A DNA stretch of 64,000 bases from Paenibacillus silviterrae (GCF_030167925.1 NZ_JASKUT010000001.1:4238501-4302500), one strand, 5' to 3'. Shown: positions 16,818 to 26,177, counted from the first letter of the stretch. Numbers and translations are program-made. The notes: generated by a model not told the origin, from the letters alone.

Positions 16818-17174
16818 TCATTCCTCCTCGATTCTAGCTAGTATCGAATACTCGTCTGGATAGATCATCATATACTCGGTAAGTCCAACCATACGAAAGA
16901 GCTTCTGATAGTGAGGGGTTACCCCGAATGCGAACGTCTCGAAGCCTGCTTTACGCCCAGCCCGTACAATCCGAATGAGCAGGGCTATTCCGGAGCTGTT
17001 GATATAAACGGTCTCTGTAAAATTGATGACGAGAAAACGACGCCCGGACTCGAGTCCTTCCTCCCAGCGCGGCTGCAGCAGCAGCTCCTCCGCCTGCTTG
17101 GTGAGATCGCCGTGCAGGTCTAAAGCGATTGCCTTCTCCAGCTTGCGATAAAGGACCTGAAATGAAGATTCCAT
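16818..17174 (-). CDS. STAS-domain anti-sigma factor antagonist
   Basis: 118 residues from ATG at 17174 behind AGGAGGAG; the frame upstream to 17291 is not coding. A single STAS domain carries the phosphorylation loop INSSGIALLIRI (about residues 57-68), where the second Ser of NSSG is the usual site. Unphosphorylated antagonists bind the anti-sigma kinase and release its partner. It is the last gene of a five-gene minus-strand operon with the kinase 23 bp upstream and PP2C phosphatases further up. This is a complete partner-switching trio apart from a sigma factor. Confidence 0.9.
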   Translation of the reverse strand: MESSFQVLYRKLEKAIALDLHGDLTKQAEELLLQPRWEEGLESGRRFLVINFTETVYINSSGIALLIRIVRAGRKAGFETFAFGVTPHYQKLFRMVGLTEYMMIYPDEYSILARIEEE

Positions 17175-17197
17175 TGGGGATGCTCCTCCTTTCTTCA

Positions 17198-17617
17198 TTA
17201 GGTTGCGAAATGCAGCTCGATGCAAAAGGGGGCCTGGCCCATCCCCACTCGTACTTCGTCGGCGAGCTGAGTCATAAGCAGCATGCCCCATCCACGGGGA
17301 TTTGCCTCCCCGTATGGATCGCGTCGGGTCAGCTTATCGGGAGTGAAGCCGGTACCTTGGTCGCAAATACGGAATACAACCGATTGCTCCCGTACCAGCA
17401 TTTCCGTGCTTACCGTGAGTAAAGGGTTCATAGCGTTGCCATGCTCCATGGCATTCAGACAAGCCTCGGATACGGCCGTCAGCATATCATGAAGCCGGGC
17501 TGCCGCACCCGGAATACAGGAAAGCTCAGCTTGGATTTGGCTCATAATGTTTTTTTCCCAGCCATATCGGCTGGGAATGGTCCAGCTTCTCTCCAGGCGG
17601 CCGATTCCGTCATTCAT
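17198..17617 (-). CDS. Serine-kinase anti-sigma factor (RsbW/SpoIIAB type)
   Basis: 139 residues. The GHKL ATPase fold shows an N box EACLNAMEHGN, G1 DQGTGF and G2 GWGMLLM. It is the small stand-alone form used as an anti-sigma factor that phosphorylates a STAS partner. Its start overlaps the BTAD regulator gene by eight bases, giving translational coupling. The probable partner is the STAS protein 23 bp downstream. No sigma factor gene lies in the operon, so the released target is either encoded elsewhere or is not a sigma factor. Confidence 0.9.
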   Translation of the reverse strand: MNDGIGRLERSWTIPSRYGWEKNIMSQIQAELSCIPGAAARLHDMLTAVSEACLNAMEHGNAMNPLLTVSTEMLVREQSVVFRICDQGTGFTPDKLTRRDPYGEANPRGWGMLLMTQLADEVRVGMGQAPFCIELHFAT

Positions 17618-19250
17618 AGTGGCGCTCCTTTCCTTTGTCCGTCGTCCGTTGCAGCAGACGTCTGGTCTCTACTGAAGGGGTCATCCCCAGCTCATCCGAG
17701 AGAACCGCCTCCAGCCTGCGGTAGCAAGCCTCCGCCTCAGCGGGTCGCCCCTGTTTTAGGTGCAGTCTGATGATTTGCTGGTATGCTTCCTCCTGAGCGG
17801 GAGCCAGTGAGATCCATTCGGTCCAATAATGCTTGGCCTTCTCTTCGTCTCCGGCGGCAATAGACGCAGCGGCCAGCTTGCTTAGAACGCCGCATTGGAG
17901 CTCCTGCAGCTGAGTACGGCACCGTTCGAGCCAATCGGAATAGGGAAGCTCGGGGAGGAGGGGGCCGTACAACAGACTGGCTTTACCGAGCAGCTCCAGG
18001 GCTAGATCCGGATCATCGGATCCAAGCTGATGGGCCACCCTCACCTGAATCCGGTACGTTTCCACATCGACCTCCCCGATCAACTGCGGATCGAGATAGA
18101 GGGTACCATCGATCATATAGAGACCCCTGTCCGCATGAAGCGATTCCTGAAGCACCTGACGCAGCCGATGAGCGGCCACGTGCAGCTGATTGATTGCTTT
18201 GCCGGGCTCCGCATCAGGGAAAAGCACGTCGGCCACAACCTCCCTTACCGCACTGTAGCCGGGCTGCAGCAGCAAATACGCGAATAGCTCCAGCGCTTTC
18301 CTTCGCTTCCAATGGATATGGGTGATTTCGGCACCTTGGCTAGTGCAGGCAAGCCCGCCAAAACAGCGGATGCTCCAGCCGCCGGGAAGCATCGGGGAAG
18401 AAGCCTCCTGCGAGAGTGGGGCTGCTGAGCTCCTCTCGTCAAGAGGATGCAGATCCTCATAAGGCAGCTGCTGTCTTAACAGCAGGACTCTAGAAGCCGG
18501 TGAGACTGCCTCCGATTCCTTTCCTTGGGTCATCAGCTGTTTGTACTGAATCAACGCGTGGTAGTACTGTACCTCTACATCCTCGGACACGGGGTTTGCA
18601 CTGGTACCCGATGCCTGAAGGGTAAGCAAGTCCCAATGGCGCTTGCTGAGTTCAGCAGGGAGCACTGTGATGCCGGCAGAGCTGTCGATAAGCATCCGGA
18701 TGCACTCCGCAGCTCCGGCTTGCCGGGCGTGGAGAAGCAGAGCTTCCTTAACCATCGGATGCTTCAGCAGCAGCTTGGGACGGAGTGAAGCTTCCGCTAG
18801 GGTATATATGGCAAGGCTGCACAGGTCCGCTTCTCGGAATAACGAAGCCGCGCATTCGTAACGATCCGCCTCCAGCCCAAGATCCTTTCGGGAGCGGGCC
18901 AGCACAGCCAAGGCTAAAGGAATACGGCCATCCTTGATTTCCATTTCCTTGAGTTCCCACTCCCGATCCAAGAACGCAAGCATCGTTTCTGCTTCATGCC
19001 ATTGCCCCAGCTGGGTACGGACGATGGCCAGCGTAGCGAAGGCGGACAGAAAGCGGTCAGATAAGCCTTGCCTGACATAGCCCTTCACGGAAGACTGAAG
19101 AGCATCTGCAGCCAAGGAAAGCTTGCCCTCCAGCCAGCGCTTCTCCCCGTACACTTGAAGCAGAAGGGGGGACATCTTCAATTCGCAAAGGGGAAGGAGG
19201 TCTACGTATTCGCTTGCCGTCGTGAAGTGGCCCAGGGCAGCAGCTTCCAT
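17610..19250 (-). CDS. TPR-BTAD transcriptional regulator (SARP-like domains, C-terminal)
   Basis: 546 residues from ATG at 19250. Residues 1-280 are helical TPR-like repeats. At about 290-385 lies a winged-helix DNA-binding domain (IRCFGGLACTSQG, then HWKRRKALELFAYLLLQPG, and INQLHVAAHRLRQVL). Residues 395-545 are a bacterial transcriptional activation domain with TPRs (EEAYQQIIRLHLKQGRPAEA, ending LGMTPSVETRRLL). The domains match the C-terminal half of large AfsR/MalT-like regulators, but no P-loop ATPase precedes them. The frame stays open and coding-like for about 28 codons upstream (IIESVLELIHSGLFREAAWR) without a standard start. The true N-terminus is therefore uncertain. It is a likely output regulator of the partner-switching operon. 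Confidence 0.82.
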   Translation of the reverse strand: MEAAALGHFTTASEYVDLLPLCELKMSPLLLQVYGEKRWLEGKLSLAADALQSSVKGYVRQGLSDRFLSAFATLAIVRTQLGQWHEAETMLAFLDREWELKEMEIKDGRIPLALAVLARSRKDLGLEADRYECAASLFREADLCSLAIYTLAEASLRPKLLLKHPMVKEALLLHARQAGAAECIRMLIDSSAGITVLPAELSKRHWDLLTLQASGTSANPVSEDVEVQYYHALIQYKQLMTQGKESEAVSPASRVLLLRQQLPYEDLHPLDERSSAAPLSQEASSPMLPGGWSIRCFGGLACTSQGAEITHIHWKRRKALELFAYLLLQPGYSAVREVVADVLFPDAEPGKAINQLHVAAHRLRQVLQESLHADRGLYMIDGTLYLDPQLIGEVDVETYRIQVRVAHQLGSDDPDLALELLGKASLLYGPLLPELPYSDWLERCRTQLQELQCGVLSKLAAASIAAGDEEKAKHYWTEWISLAPAQEEAYQQIIRLHLKQGRPAEAEACYRRLEAVLSDELGMTPSVETRRLLQRTTDKGKERHYE

Positions 19251-19392
19251 GCGCCATGCAGCCTCACGAAATAACCCCGAATGGATCAGCTCAAGTACCG
19301 ATTCGATGATGCTCCCCCCTTCACGTTGTAATCAAATCGGTTATGCAAAGTATAGCTTTCTGCGCCTTACATATTTCTTACAAACCGGTCCC

Positions 19393-21039
19393 TTATCCCG
19401 TGTCGGGCATCTTCCGTACGATCAGGACCACAGTCCAGTCGTCCTCATGGGCCCCGGACCTTGGATGCATCAGCGAGTTGGTCAGAGTATTCAGCTGTTC
19501 CTGCGGCTTGCCATGGGCAAGCCGGCTGAGAATGGACTCAAAGCCCTCAAAGCCAAGCATCTCGCCTTGGTCATTCATTGCCTCAATGACCCCATCTGTA
19601 TAAAGCACCAGCCGACTGCCGGGTAGAAGGTCAATGGTCCGGTGGCCATATACCATCTCCTCATCAATGCCGATGGGAAGGGAAGAACAGTCTATTTGCT
19701 GAAAGCTGCCGTTATGCAGAAGATACGGTGCCATATGACCTGCACTGGCATACTCCAGTCGGCCTGTACTGCAATCAATAACAGCGATGCCGAGCGTGAC
19801 GAACATTTCGCCTTGGAGTGTTTCCGTCATGATACGGTTTAATCTCGTCATCATTTCCCCTGCCGAGCCTCCATTTCGAACCTCTGCCCGAAACAGCACC
19901 ATAACGGCTGACATGACCAAGGCTGCCGACAGCCCCTTTCCCGAAACGTCCCCATTGATTACGGCGACCCGATGTTCATCGATGGGGACGATATCGTAGA
20001 GGTCACCGCCTACCTCCTGGCTTTGGCGGCAGCAGGCACTGATCTCTATATCGCCTGCAGTGTAACAGGCAGGAGGCATCAGCTTTCGTTGTACAACCGA
20101 AGCGAGCTGAAGCTCCTGCTGCAATTTGTTGTAATCCGCCCTCATGCGGGTACGGAACCCATTGACAGCAGTGGCGAGCAGCCCCAGCTCATCCTCGGCC
20201 AAGACGGGCAGCCTTTGCGCGGCCCCCCTGCTTTCGGAGCTTGTTAGAGCTGCTTTAAAGGAACCGATAATAGTGCGAAGCTCCCTGCGGAACGACAATG
20301 CATGCATACAGAAGAGGGTGCCCCCCATAACGCAATAATAGGCAGCAATAGTCCCGATGTCCTGCAGTAACAGCTCCTTCCCGCGAAGGTTCTTGGTATG
20401 TACGTAATTAAGCATGCTGAACAGCATGATGAAGAAGCAGATCCCGAAGGTTATCAAGAAGGGATGCAGGAAGCTTCGTGACCTCCGATGCCGTATCAAC
20501 TCAGCCGAAGCGGGAGAGGCCTGCTGAAGCATAATAATATAAGGCTGCAGGCTGCTGCGTGAAAAAGTATATAGCAGCATGGCCAGTGTAGCGGCCAGTG
20601 TCATTTCCTTCAGCAAGGACTCCAGCAATTGCAAGAGTTTCTTAGAAGATATGGAGAACGGGGATTGTCCCTCATAGAGCAAGCTGGCCAAATCATACAG
20701 AAGGGAGAAAACGAGTGACAAGCCGAGCATCCCCCACAAGAGCTCCGCGGGAAATCGATACATGCGCCGGAGAGCGGTCGCTGCTCGTTCCTCCTTATGA
20801 GGCGCTTCCCAGTAGGAAACTGCCTTGCGAAGGCGAATCCAGGTAAGGAAGGTCAGCAGAAGTAGCATTAGTGCATCCCCGATCAGAATGGCCTTCAGGT
20901 TGAACTTCAACAATTTGTCCAGAGAGCTGCCATTAATCAGCATATTATAAATCCAAGTAAGGGTGATCGTTCCGATCGCCAGTGCAGCCGGATAACAAAG
21001 GGTTAAGCGCAGCAGCAGCTGTACACCTGTACGGTTCAT
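19393..21039 (-). CDS. Membrane SpoIIE-type PP2C phosphatase
   Basis: 548 residues. There are about six hydrophobic helices in residues 1-240, a HAMP-like linker (about 250-305: LAEDELGLLATAVNGFRTRM), then a SpoIIE/RsbU PP2C domain (about 320-545). Metal-binding residues are intact: GGDLYD, GDVSGKGLSAA, YTDGV and DDWT. Such enzymes dephosphorylate STAS antagonists in partner switching. The start overlaps the stop of the upstream, degenerate paralogue by four bases (ATGA). About 140 bp separate it from the BTAD gene, within the same strand run. Confidence 0.92.
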   Translation of the reverse strand: MNRTGVQLLLRLTLCYPAALAIGTITLTWIYNMLINGSSLDKLLKFNLKAILIGDALMLLLLTFLTWIRLRKAVSYWEAPHKEERAATALRRMYRFPAELLWGMLGLSLVFSLLYDLASLLYEGQSPFSISSKKLLQLLESLLKEMTLAATLAMLLYTFSRSSLQPYIIMLQQASPASAELIRHRRSRSFLHPFLITFGICFFIMLFSMLNYVHTKNLRGKELLLQDIGTIAAYYCVMGGTLFCMHALSFRRELRTIIGSFKAALTSSESRGAAQRLPVLAEDELGLLATAVNGFRTRMRADYNKLQQELQLASVVQRKLMPPACYTAGDIEISACCRQSQEVGGDLYDIVPIDEHRVAVINGDVSGKGLSAALVMSAVMVLFRAEVRNGGSAGEMMTRLNRIMTETLQGEMFVTLGIAVIDCSTGRLEYASAGHMAPYLLHNGSFQQIDCSSLPIGIDEEMVYGHRTIDLLPGSRLVLYTDGVIEAMNDQGEMLGFEGFESILSRLAHGKPQEQLNTLTNSLMHPRSGAHEDDWTVVLIVRKMPDTG

Positions 21040-22502
21040 GCCGTATCCCCCTTCCAGATGACCGTGATGGCGGAGGGCTGTATTTCGTCATCATGGTTCA
21101 CTCCCGCGGTGAAAAGAAGCTTCTCCCCAGGGAACAGGGGAAGCGCATGTTCCGTGTATAAGACATCAGCTGTCGTGCCCAATAGCGGCGGCGTCTTTTC
21201 TGTGTGGAGGCGCAGATGTCCTCCGCTATCAGAGCAAGTGAGACGGCCGGCACTGGCTATCATGACTTGACCGCGGTGGGGGTCGAACCACCCGACAGTC
21301 ATGGATACCCGCATCCCTTCCTGGAGCGTATCCCACAGCGCACGGTTAAGGGAGGTCACTAATCCCGAGGCGGACGCAGCCTGCTTCACCTCCAGCCGGA
21401 ACAGCATAAGAACAGCAGACATGATCACTGCGGCAGGCAAGCCCTGCACCCCCGTGACGCATCCGGTCATGATGAGGAAGCGGCCATCCGGGAGAGGGGA
21501 CACATCGAGCATCTCGCCATGCACGTCGGAGCTTTGCCGAGGAATGCATTGGATAAGGCAGGGGCCGAATTGGTGTTCCTCCGGGGGGAGCAGCCTTAGC
21601 TGTGTCTGCTTGGCAAGCTCAAGCTGCTTTTCGAGCTGTTCATGCTCCTTGCGAGAACGCTGCTGCATCTCTTGAAAGGCCGCCGCCAGCTCCCCTGTTT
21701 CATAGGGAGAAGCTACAGGAACCTGCGCGTAGTAATCGGAACGGTTATAGCCTGGCAGCAAGAGAATACGGCTTGCCAGCTCCAGTAAATTCCGGCGGAG
21801 TCGGTACAGCAGCCATGCAATAAGCAACGTACTGAGCAGAAAACCGAAGCAGGTGGCGAACAGGAGTCTTTCCTCCGTAGGCGCTTTATTCAGTCCCAAG
21901 TCATTCAAGATCAGCCAGAAGAGGGCAAAGATAGTGATCAGCGTGAAGCTGCCGGAGGCAAGAAGGAGCGGACGTATATGGCTGGCAGCGGATGGCCACA
22001 GAGAATGGAGCTCCATTTCCTTTATTACAAGAGGCCGCAGCCATCTTTCGGCGCAAGCGTACATGAGCAGGCCGAGAGCCAGGCTTATGGATAGCTCCAG
22101 AAGGAGGTGCTGCGCTGCAGCATAGCCGTCCATGCGTTGCTCGGAAACGGCGAACCCCCGGGTGGCATAGTAAGCAGCCGAGCAGACTCCGCAGGCGATA
22201 ACAACCCAGAAAAGTCGCATGGGAAAGCGGACCAGCCGCTGAAGCCGCACACCGTTAACGGCAGTCCTGCCGATAGGCTTTTCAAGTGTCGCAGAACCAA
22301 GCTGATAATAGGTGAACGTGGAAAGGACCATCGCTCCGGCCAGGCAGAACAGGATCAGCCCTACCACGCCGGTATTCATATACGGCATGCCGGAGCTCTC
22401 CTCCATCAGGTTATAGCTATAGAAGATAAAGAAGCAGAGCACGCCGGCTGCACCGTACATGTAAAAAAACCTGCGCATTAGCTGCGAAAGGGTGTAGGTC
22501 AT
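21036..22502 (-). CDS. Degenerate SpoIIE-like protein (pseudophosphatase)
   Basis: 488 residues from ATG at 22502 with AGGAA before it; a GTG at 22544 is an alternative. The architecture matches the next gene: about six membrane helices, a linker (ETGELAAAFQEMQQ), and a PP2C/SpoIIE fold. The catalytic Asp residues are replaced. GGDxYD is HGEMLD, GDVSGKG is GCVTGVQG, YTDGV is FTAGV, and the terminal DDWT is absent (PSAITVIW). Metal-dependent phosphatase activity is therefore unlikely. The fold is otherwise well kept over its full length, which argues for a regulatory or scaffold role rather than decay. It is translationally coupled to its active paralogue and is the first gene of the operon. 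Confidence 0.85.
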   Translation of the reverse strand: MTYTLSQLMRRFFYMYGAAGVLCFFIFYSYNLMEESSGMPYMNTGVVGLILFCLAGAMVLSTFTYYQLGSATLEKPIGRTAVNGVRLQRLVRFPMRLFWVVIACGVCSAAYYATRGFAVSEQRMDGYAAAQHLLLELSISLALGLLMYACAERWLRPLVIKEMELHSLWPSAASHIRPLLLASGSFTLITIFALFWLILNDLGLNKAPTEERLLFATCFGFLLSTLLIAWLLYRLRRNLLELASRILLLPGYNRSDYYAQVPVASPYETGELAAAFQEMQQRSRKEHEQLEKQLELAKQTQLRLLPPEEHQFGPCLIQCIPRQSSDVHGEMLDVSPLPDGRFLIMTGCVTGVQGLPAAVIMSAVLMLFRLEVKQAASASGLVTSLNRALWDTLQEGMRVSMTVGWFDPHRGQVMIASAGRLTCSDSGGHLRLHTEKTPPLLGTTADVLYTEHALPLFPGEKLLFTAGVNHDDEIQPSAITVIWKGDTA

Positions 22503-22659
22503 CAGCACTATTCCTATCTGTAGGGGGGATGTCAGTACTCCCACTTATTTTATAACGGGCAGTGCTGATTATCTACAGCAAAGTGTCACATCGTGTAAGA
22601 GATTTGTAAGCGACTCCCGGTATACTTCATCCTAACGAAGGAAAGAAGGAGTGGGACTA

Positions 22660-24390
22660 TTGAAAACGATTACTTGGATGCTTGCTTTGCTCCTCATGGC
22701 TGCGCTGGTGCCTTTCGGCACTGCAGCCGCCGCCGGCAGCGACGGGAAACTGTACTGGGGGGAAGTGAAAACAGGGACGTATCAGCCCCTTCATCCGAAC
22801 ACATTGAATTGGTCGGGGGATGTGCTGGTTAAAGGCGGATTGGACTTGGAAACGATGGAAATAACGACGGACACCAAGAAGGCAGACCTGGTCATGAACC
22901 AGTATGGTTCCATCGGGGCTGCTTCCCTGCGCAAACTGACCGGGGAGCAGCTGGAAGACCCGACACGCAGGGATTTGTCCAACTTTGGCAACTCTTACAC
23001 CATGGCTAAAGGGGATCTGTATTTGATCGTTCTCAGCGACGGCAAGTATGCCAAGCTTCGAATCGACCGCCTCATGCCGGAAGGGGGCCAGTCTTTCCAG
23101 CAAGTAGCTTTCAGCTACGTTATGGAAGGCCCGGCTAAGGAGCCTGCTCCCGCCCCGCTGACATTTGATCCGCCCGCAGCTCCAGCTGTCTCGAAGCAGA
23201 AATCGACGATCCGGCTTGCCGTGGGCAAGAAGGAGGCGACCGTGCAAGGAAAGGCGGTAGCGCTGCAGGTGGCGCCGACCATTGTAGACGGAACAACGCT
23301 AGTGCCGCTTCGTTTTGTTGCCGAGGCGTTGGGGAGCGAGTTGACTTGGGACGGCGGCGAGAGGAAGATCACCTTGAAGCAGCAGGGTACGATGATCGTG
23401 CTGCGGGTCGACCAAACTGCAGCCTCTGTTAACGGCAAGCTCGTTTGGTTGGAGGTAGCGCCGACGATTATGTCGGATACGACAATGGTTCCGATTCGCT
23501 TTATCAGCGAGAGCTTCAATCAGCAGGTGGGCTATGATGCAAGCACCAGTACGATTACGATTACAGGGGAGGCACCCGCTGCACAGACTGCCGAGCCGTC
23601 CAACTCGGCTTCGAATCAAGGGTTTCTGGTCGGGATGATGGGCAATTGGTCACTCTCTTATTCGGTAGCCGATGCTGCGAATGAGGCGATTGGATCCCTC
23701 AGTATATATCAAGACGGCACCTACCTCGTTAAGCTGAAACATCGCGGGGAATTTACCGGAAATTGGACTATAGCTAAAGAATCCGAAGTGGAGGGGCATC
23801 CTGAAGCCATTATATTGAGCCATGCGATGGATAAATCCGATTGGGCTGTGGTTCCCGGGCAGAGGGGATCCGTGCAGCTGCTGCAAAAATATGTGTATTC
23901 CAACAATGCGTTATACAACACCGTAATCACGACAACATGGCTCCCCGGCTACGGTGGAGTAAAGGCTTCGGACAATCCGGGGGCTATTGAGGATTTTAAA
24001 CTGAAGGAATTTGATTTCAGCGGCTTCGTGGGCAGCTACGATCTTTGGATCGAGGGCGGTGCGACCAACTTGTATTATAGGGATACAGGGAATTATGCGA
24101 CGCATGAATACCAAGCAGGCGCTGCGGCAGGTACCTTGACCATCCATGCGGACGGCACCTACACGATGAAGACAAAGGAAGCGGTCTCGGGCAAGTGGAG
24201 AGAATCGAAGCTGAACGAGGTATTCGGGTACGAGTACTCGATTATTCTGGAGGATGGACCGGACTCTATCGACTGGACCCTGCTCGTCAATGGCTCTGGC
24301 AAAACGATGGTGTCCTACGAGGCGGGCAAATGGGCGGACGGAAGCGTCATGTGGCTGCCTTACTATATAGCAAGCCCTGCGGCCAAGTAA
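22660..24390 (+). CDS. Secreted copper-amine-oxidase-N domain protein, paralogue 1
   Basis: 576 residues from TTG at 22660, about eight bases after GAAGGAG; the GTG at 22651 touches the ribosome site. The signal peptide ends near AAAA-G. A domain at about 25-145 (YWGEVKTGTYQP, NTLNWSGDVLVKGG, GSIGAASLRKL) is shared with the next gene. Residues 180-310 hold a pair of copper-amine-oxidase N-like repeats (VAPTIVDGTTLVPLRFVAEALG and VAPTIMSDTTMVPIRFISES), a Paenibacillus-type envelope domain. Two C-terminal repeats follow (GNWSLSYSVADAAN and GSYDLWIEGGATN), each with GTYxxK and W-rich strands. No enzyme motif is visible. It is divergent from the partner-switching operon across a 157-bp gap. Confidence 0.78.
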   Translation: MKTITWMLALLLMAALVPFGTAAAAGSDGKLYWGEVKTGTYQPLHPNTLNWSGDVLVKGGLDLETMEITTDTKKADLVMNQYGSIGAASLRKLTGEQLEDPTRRDLSNFGNSYTMAKGDLYLIVLSDGKYAKLRIDRLMPEGGQSFQQVAFSYVMEGPAKEPAPAPLTFDPPAAPAVSKQKSTIRLAVGKKEATVQGKAVALQVAPTIVDGTTLVPLRFVAEALGSELTWDGGERKITLKQQGTMIVLRVDQTAASVNGKLVWLEVAPTIMSDTTMVPIRFISESFNQQVGYDASTSTITITGEAPAAQTAEPSNSASNQGFLVGMMGNWSLSYSVADAANEAIGSLSIYQDGTYLVKLKHRGEFTGNWTIAKESEVEGHPEAIILSHAMDKSDWAVVPGQRGSVQLLQKYVYSNNALYNTVITTTWLPGYGGVKASDNPGAIEDFKLKEFDFSGFVGSYDLWIEGGATNLYYRDTGNYATHEYQAGAAAGTLTIHADGTYTMKTKEAVSGKWRESKLNEVFGYEYSIILEDGPDSIDWTLLVNGSGKTMVSYEAGKWADGSVMWLPYYIASPAAK

Positions 24391-24409
24391 AGAGAAGGGA
24401 GCGGATGGT

Positions 24410-26083
24410 ATGAAATATGCAAGGTATCCCTTATTTGTTCTAGCTCTCTGTATCGGTCTATGGTTTCTTCCGTCAGGCGCGACCGGTGCAGCGAATGCGG
24501 TTACGTGGGGAGAAGTCCAAACAGGGACGTATGACTCCCCCAGCATTTACACCTTGAATTGGTCGGGCAATGTGCTGGATAAGGGCGGGTACAGCTTAAA
24601 GCAGCGCAAGCTGACCTCTTCTGCAGCGGAAGCGGATTTTGTCATCGACGGCAAGGGCAGCATCGGGGCTGCCTCGATTGCCGTGCTGGAGGGAGAGGAG
24701 CTGGGGGCGCCGTCTGCGCCGGCCGGCAAAGCCTTCTCCAACACGCAGAAGCTTGTAAGCGGCGGAATCTATTGGATCGAGCGGAGCGACGGCTCTTATG
24801 CGAAGCTGCGGGTGGACCGATACAATGCGGATCGCGGCGGGACAATTACCAAGGTGTTCTTCTCTTATGTACTGGAACAAAAGAAGGAGGACATTGCCCA
24901 GCCTGCACCGGTACCGGAGCCCGCGCGTCCTCTGCCGCAGCCGGAACCTTCTCCAACGGCTCCGGTAGCGGGTGGTAGAGAATCCGTCGGCCTTCAGGAT
25001 CCGAGCTTAGACGCCGCCCTTGCGGAATACAGCTATCAAGTGGAAGAAGGGCCGGTAACCGTCCCCTGGAAGGCAGTCGTTTCTGGCAGCAGGTATGACG
25101 TATATCGTTCCGACAACGGCGGAGCGTATGTAAAGATGAACGATTTTTCTTTGGAGAAGCCGGAATATACCGATCATTACGCCTTTGCGGAGCATACCTA
25201 CGTTTACAGGCTGGCATCGCATGGCCCAAGCGGTAAGCTTACGTATTCAGCTCCAATCAAGGTGACGGTCACGAAGAAAAGCACGGAAAAGCCAAAGCAG
25301 GTCATTGAACTGAAATTGGATAGCCTTAGTGCTAAGGTTAACGGTAAGGAGCGCACACTGGATGCGGCTCCGACATTAATCAATGGCCGCACGATGGTGC
25401 CGCTTCGTTTTATCGGGGAGGCGCTCGGGGCGAAGGTGGAATGGAACGGGGAGGACAGGAGCATTTCCATGCGGCTCGGGGATCAGGCCGTTGGACTGAA
25501 GATTGACCAATCCGAAGCAACCCTTAACGGTCAGAAGGTCATGATGGATGTCCCTGCCATGATTATTGGGGAGACTACCATGGTTCCTGTGCGTTTCGTT
25601 AGCGAGAGCCTCAAGCAGGAGGTTCGTTTCGACAATGATACGCTAAGCATCATCATTGCCGGTGGCGCTGGCAAGAACGAACCGGAGAAAGAACAACCGC
25701 TTCCGCAGGACCCGCCAAAAGTGGATCCTCCGAAGGAGAATACGCCACCCAAAACTACGCCCCCCGCCGTTCCGGAACAGCCGGATCCTTACTACCTGGG
25801 AACATGGGAATTATGGGTACCGGGTGTCCCGTCGGATACTCCGGGAGGCGGCGGGCAGTACACCACAGGGAAGCAGGGCGGCATTCTTGTCATTAAGGCG
25901 GATAATACATGGCAATATATGCTGGGAACGAAGCAGTACAAGGGCAAGTGGAGCCAGGTAAAGGACAGCAATGAAATCCTGCTTAGCAATTTTCAATACG
26001 GCTCCGACTGGCAAGGAAGACTAAAAAATGGCGTATTCCAGATCTATACGTTCGGCATGTACTTTGTAGCTGCCCCCAAATAA
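24410..26083 (+). CDS. Secreted copper-amine-oxidase-N domain protein, paralogue 2
   Basis: 557 residues with ATG at 24410 behind GAAGGGAG, 20 bp after paralogue 1. Signal peptide, then the same N-terminal domain (TWGEVQTGTYDSPS, TLNWSGNVLDKGG, GSIGAASIAVLEG). A fibronectin-like segment at about 195-285 (YDVYRSDNGGAYVKMNDFS) is absent from paralogue 1. Two copper-amine-oxidase N-like repeats follow (AAPTLINGRTMVPLRFIGEALG, MIIGETTMVPVRFVSES), then a Pro-rich linker and one C-terminal repeat (GTWELWVPGVPSD, YKGKWSQVKDSNEI). The two genes are a tandem duplication that has since swapped or gained modules. Probably an extracellular matrix or wall-associated protein. Confidence 0.77.
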   Translation: MKYARYPLFVLALCIGLWFLPSGATGAANAVTWGEVQTGTYDSPSIYTLNWSGNVLDKGGYSLKQRKLTSSAAEADFVIDGKGSIGAASIAVLEGEELGAPSAPAGKAFSNTQKLVSGGIYWIERSDGSYAKLRVDRYNADRGGTITKVFFSYVLEQKKEDIAQPAPVPEPARPLPQPEPSPTAPVAGGRESVGLQDPSLDAALAEYSYQVEEGPVTVPWKAVVSGSRYDVYRSDNGGAYVKMNDFSLEKPEYTDHYAFAEHTYVYRLASHGPSGKLTYSAPIKVTVTKKSTEKPKQVIELKLDSLSAKVNGKERTLDAAPTLINGRTMVPLRFIGEALGAKVEWNGEDRSISMRLGDQAVGLKIDQSEATLNGQKVMMDVPAMIIGETTMVPVRFVSESLKQEVRFDNDTLSIIIAGGAGKNEPEKEQPLPQDPPKVDPPKENTPPKTTPPAVPEQPDPYYLGTWELWVPGVPSDTPGGGGQYTTGKQGGILVIKADNTWQYMLGTKQYKGKWSQVKDSNEILLSNFQYGSDWQGRLKNGVFQIYTFGMYFVAAPK

Positions 26084-26177
26084 GGACTCCATTCAACGGC
26101 TAAGCTGGGCGGCGATATGGCAGTCTGGGAAGTTGGGGGCACATGGGAGGTAGGGACTTGCCAACAGTAAGTTGTCT

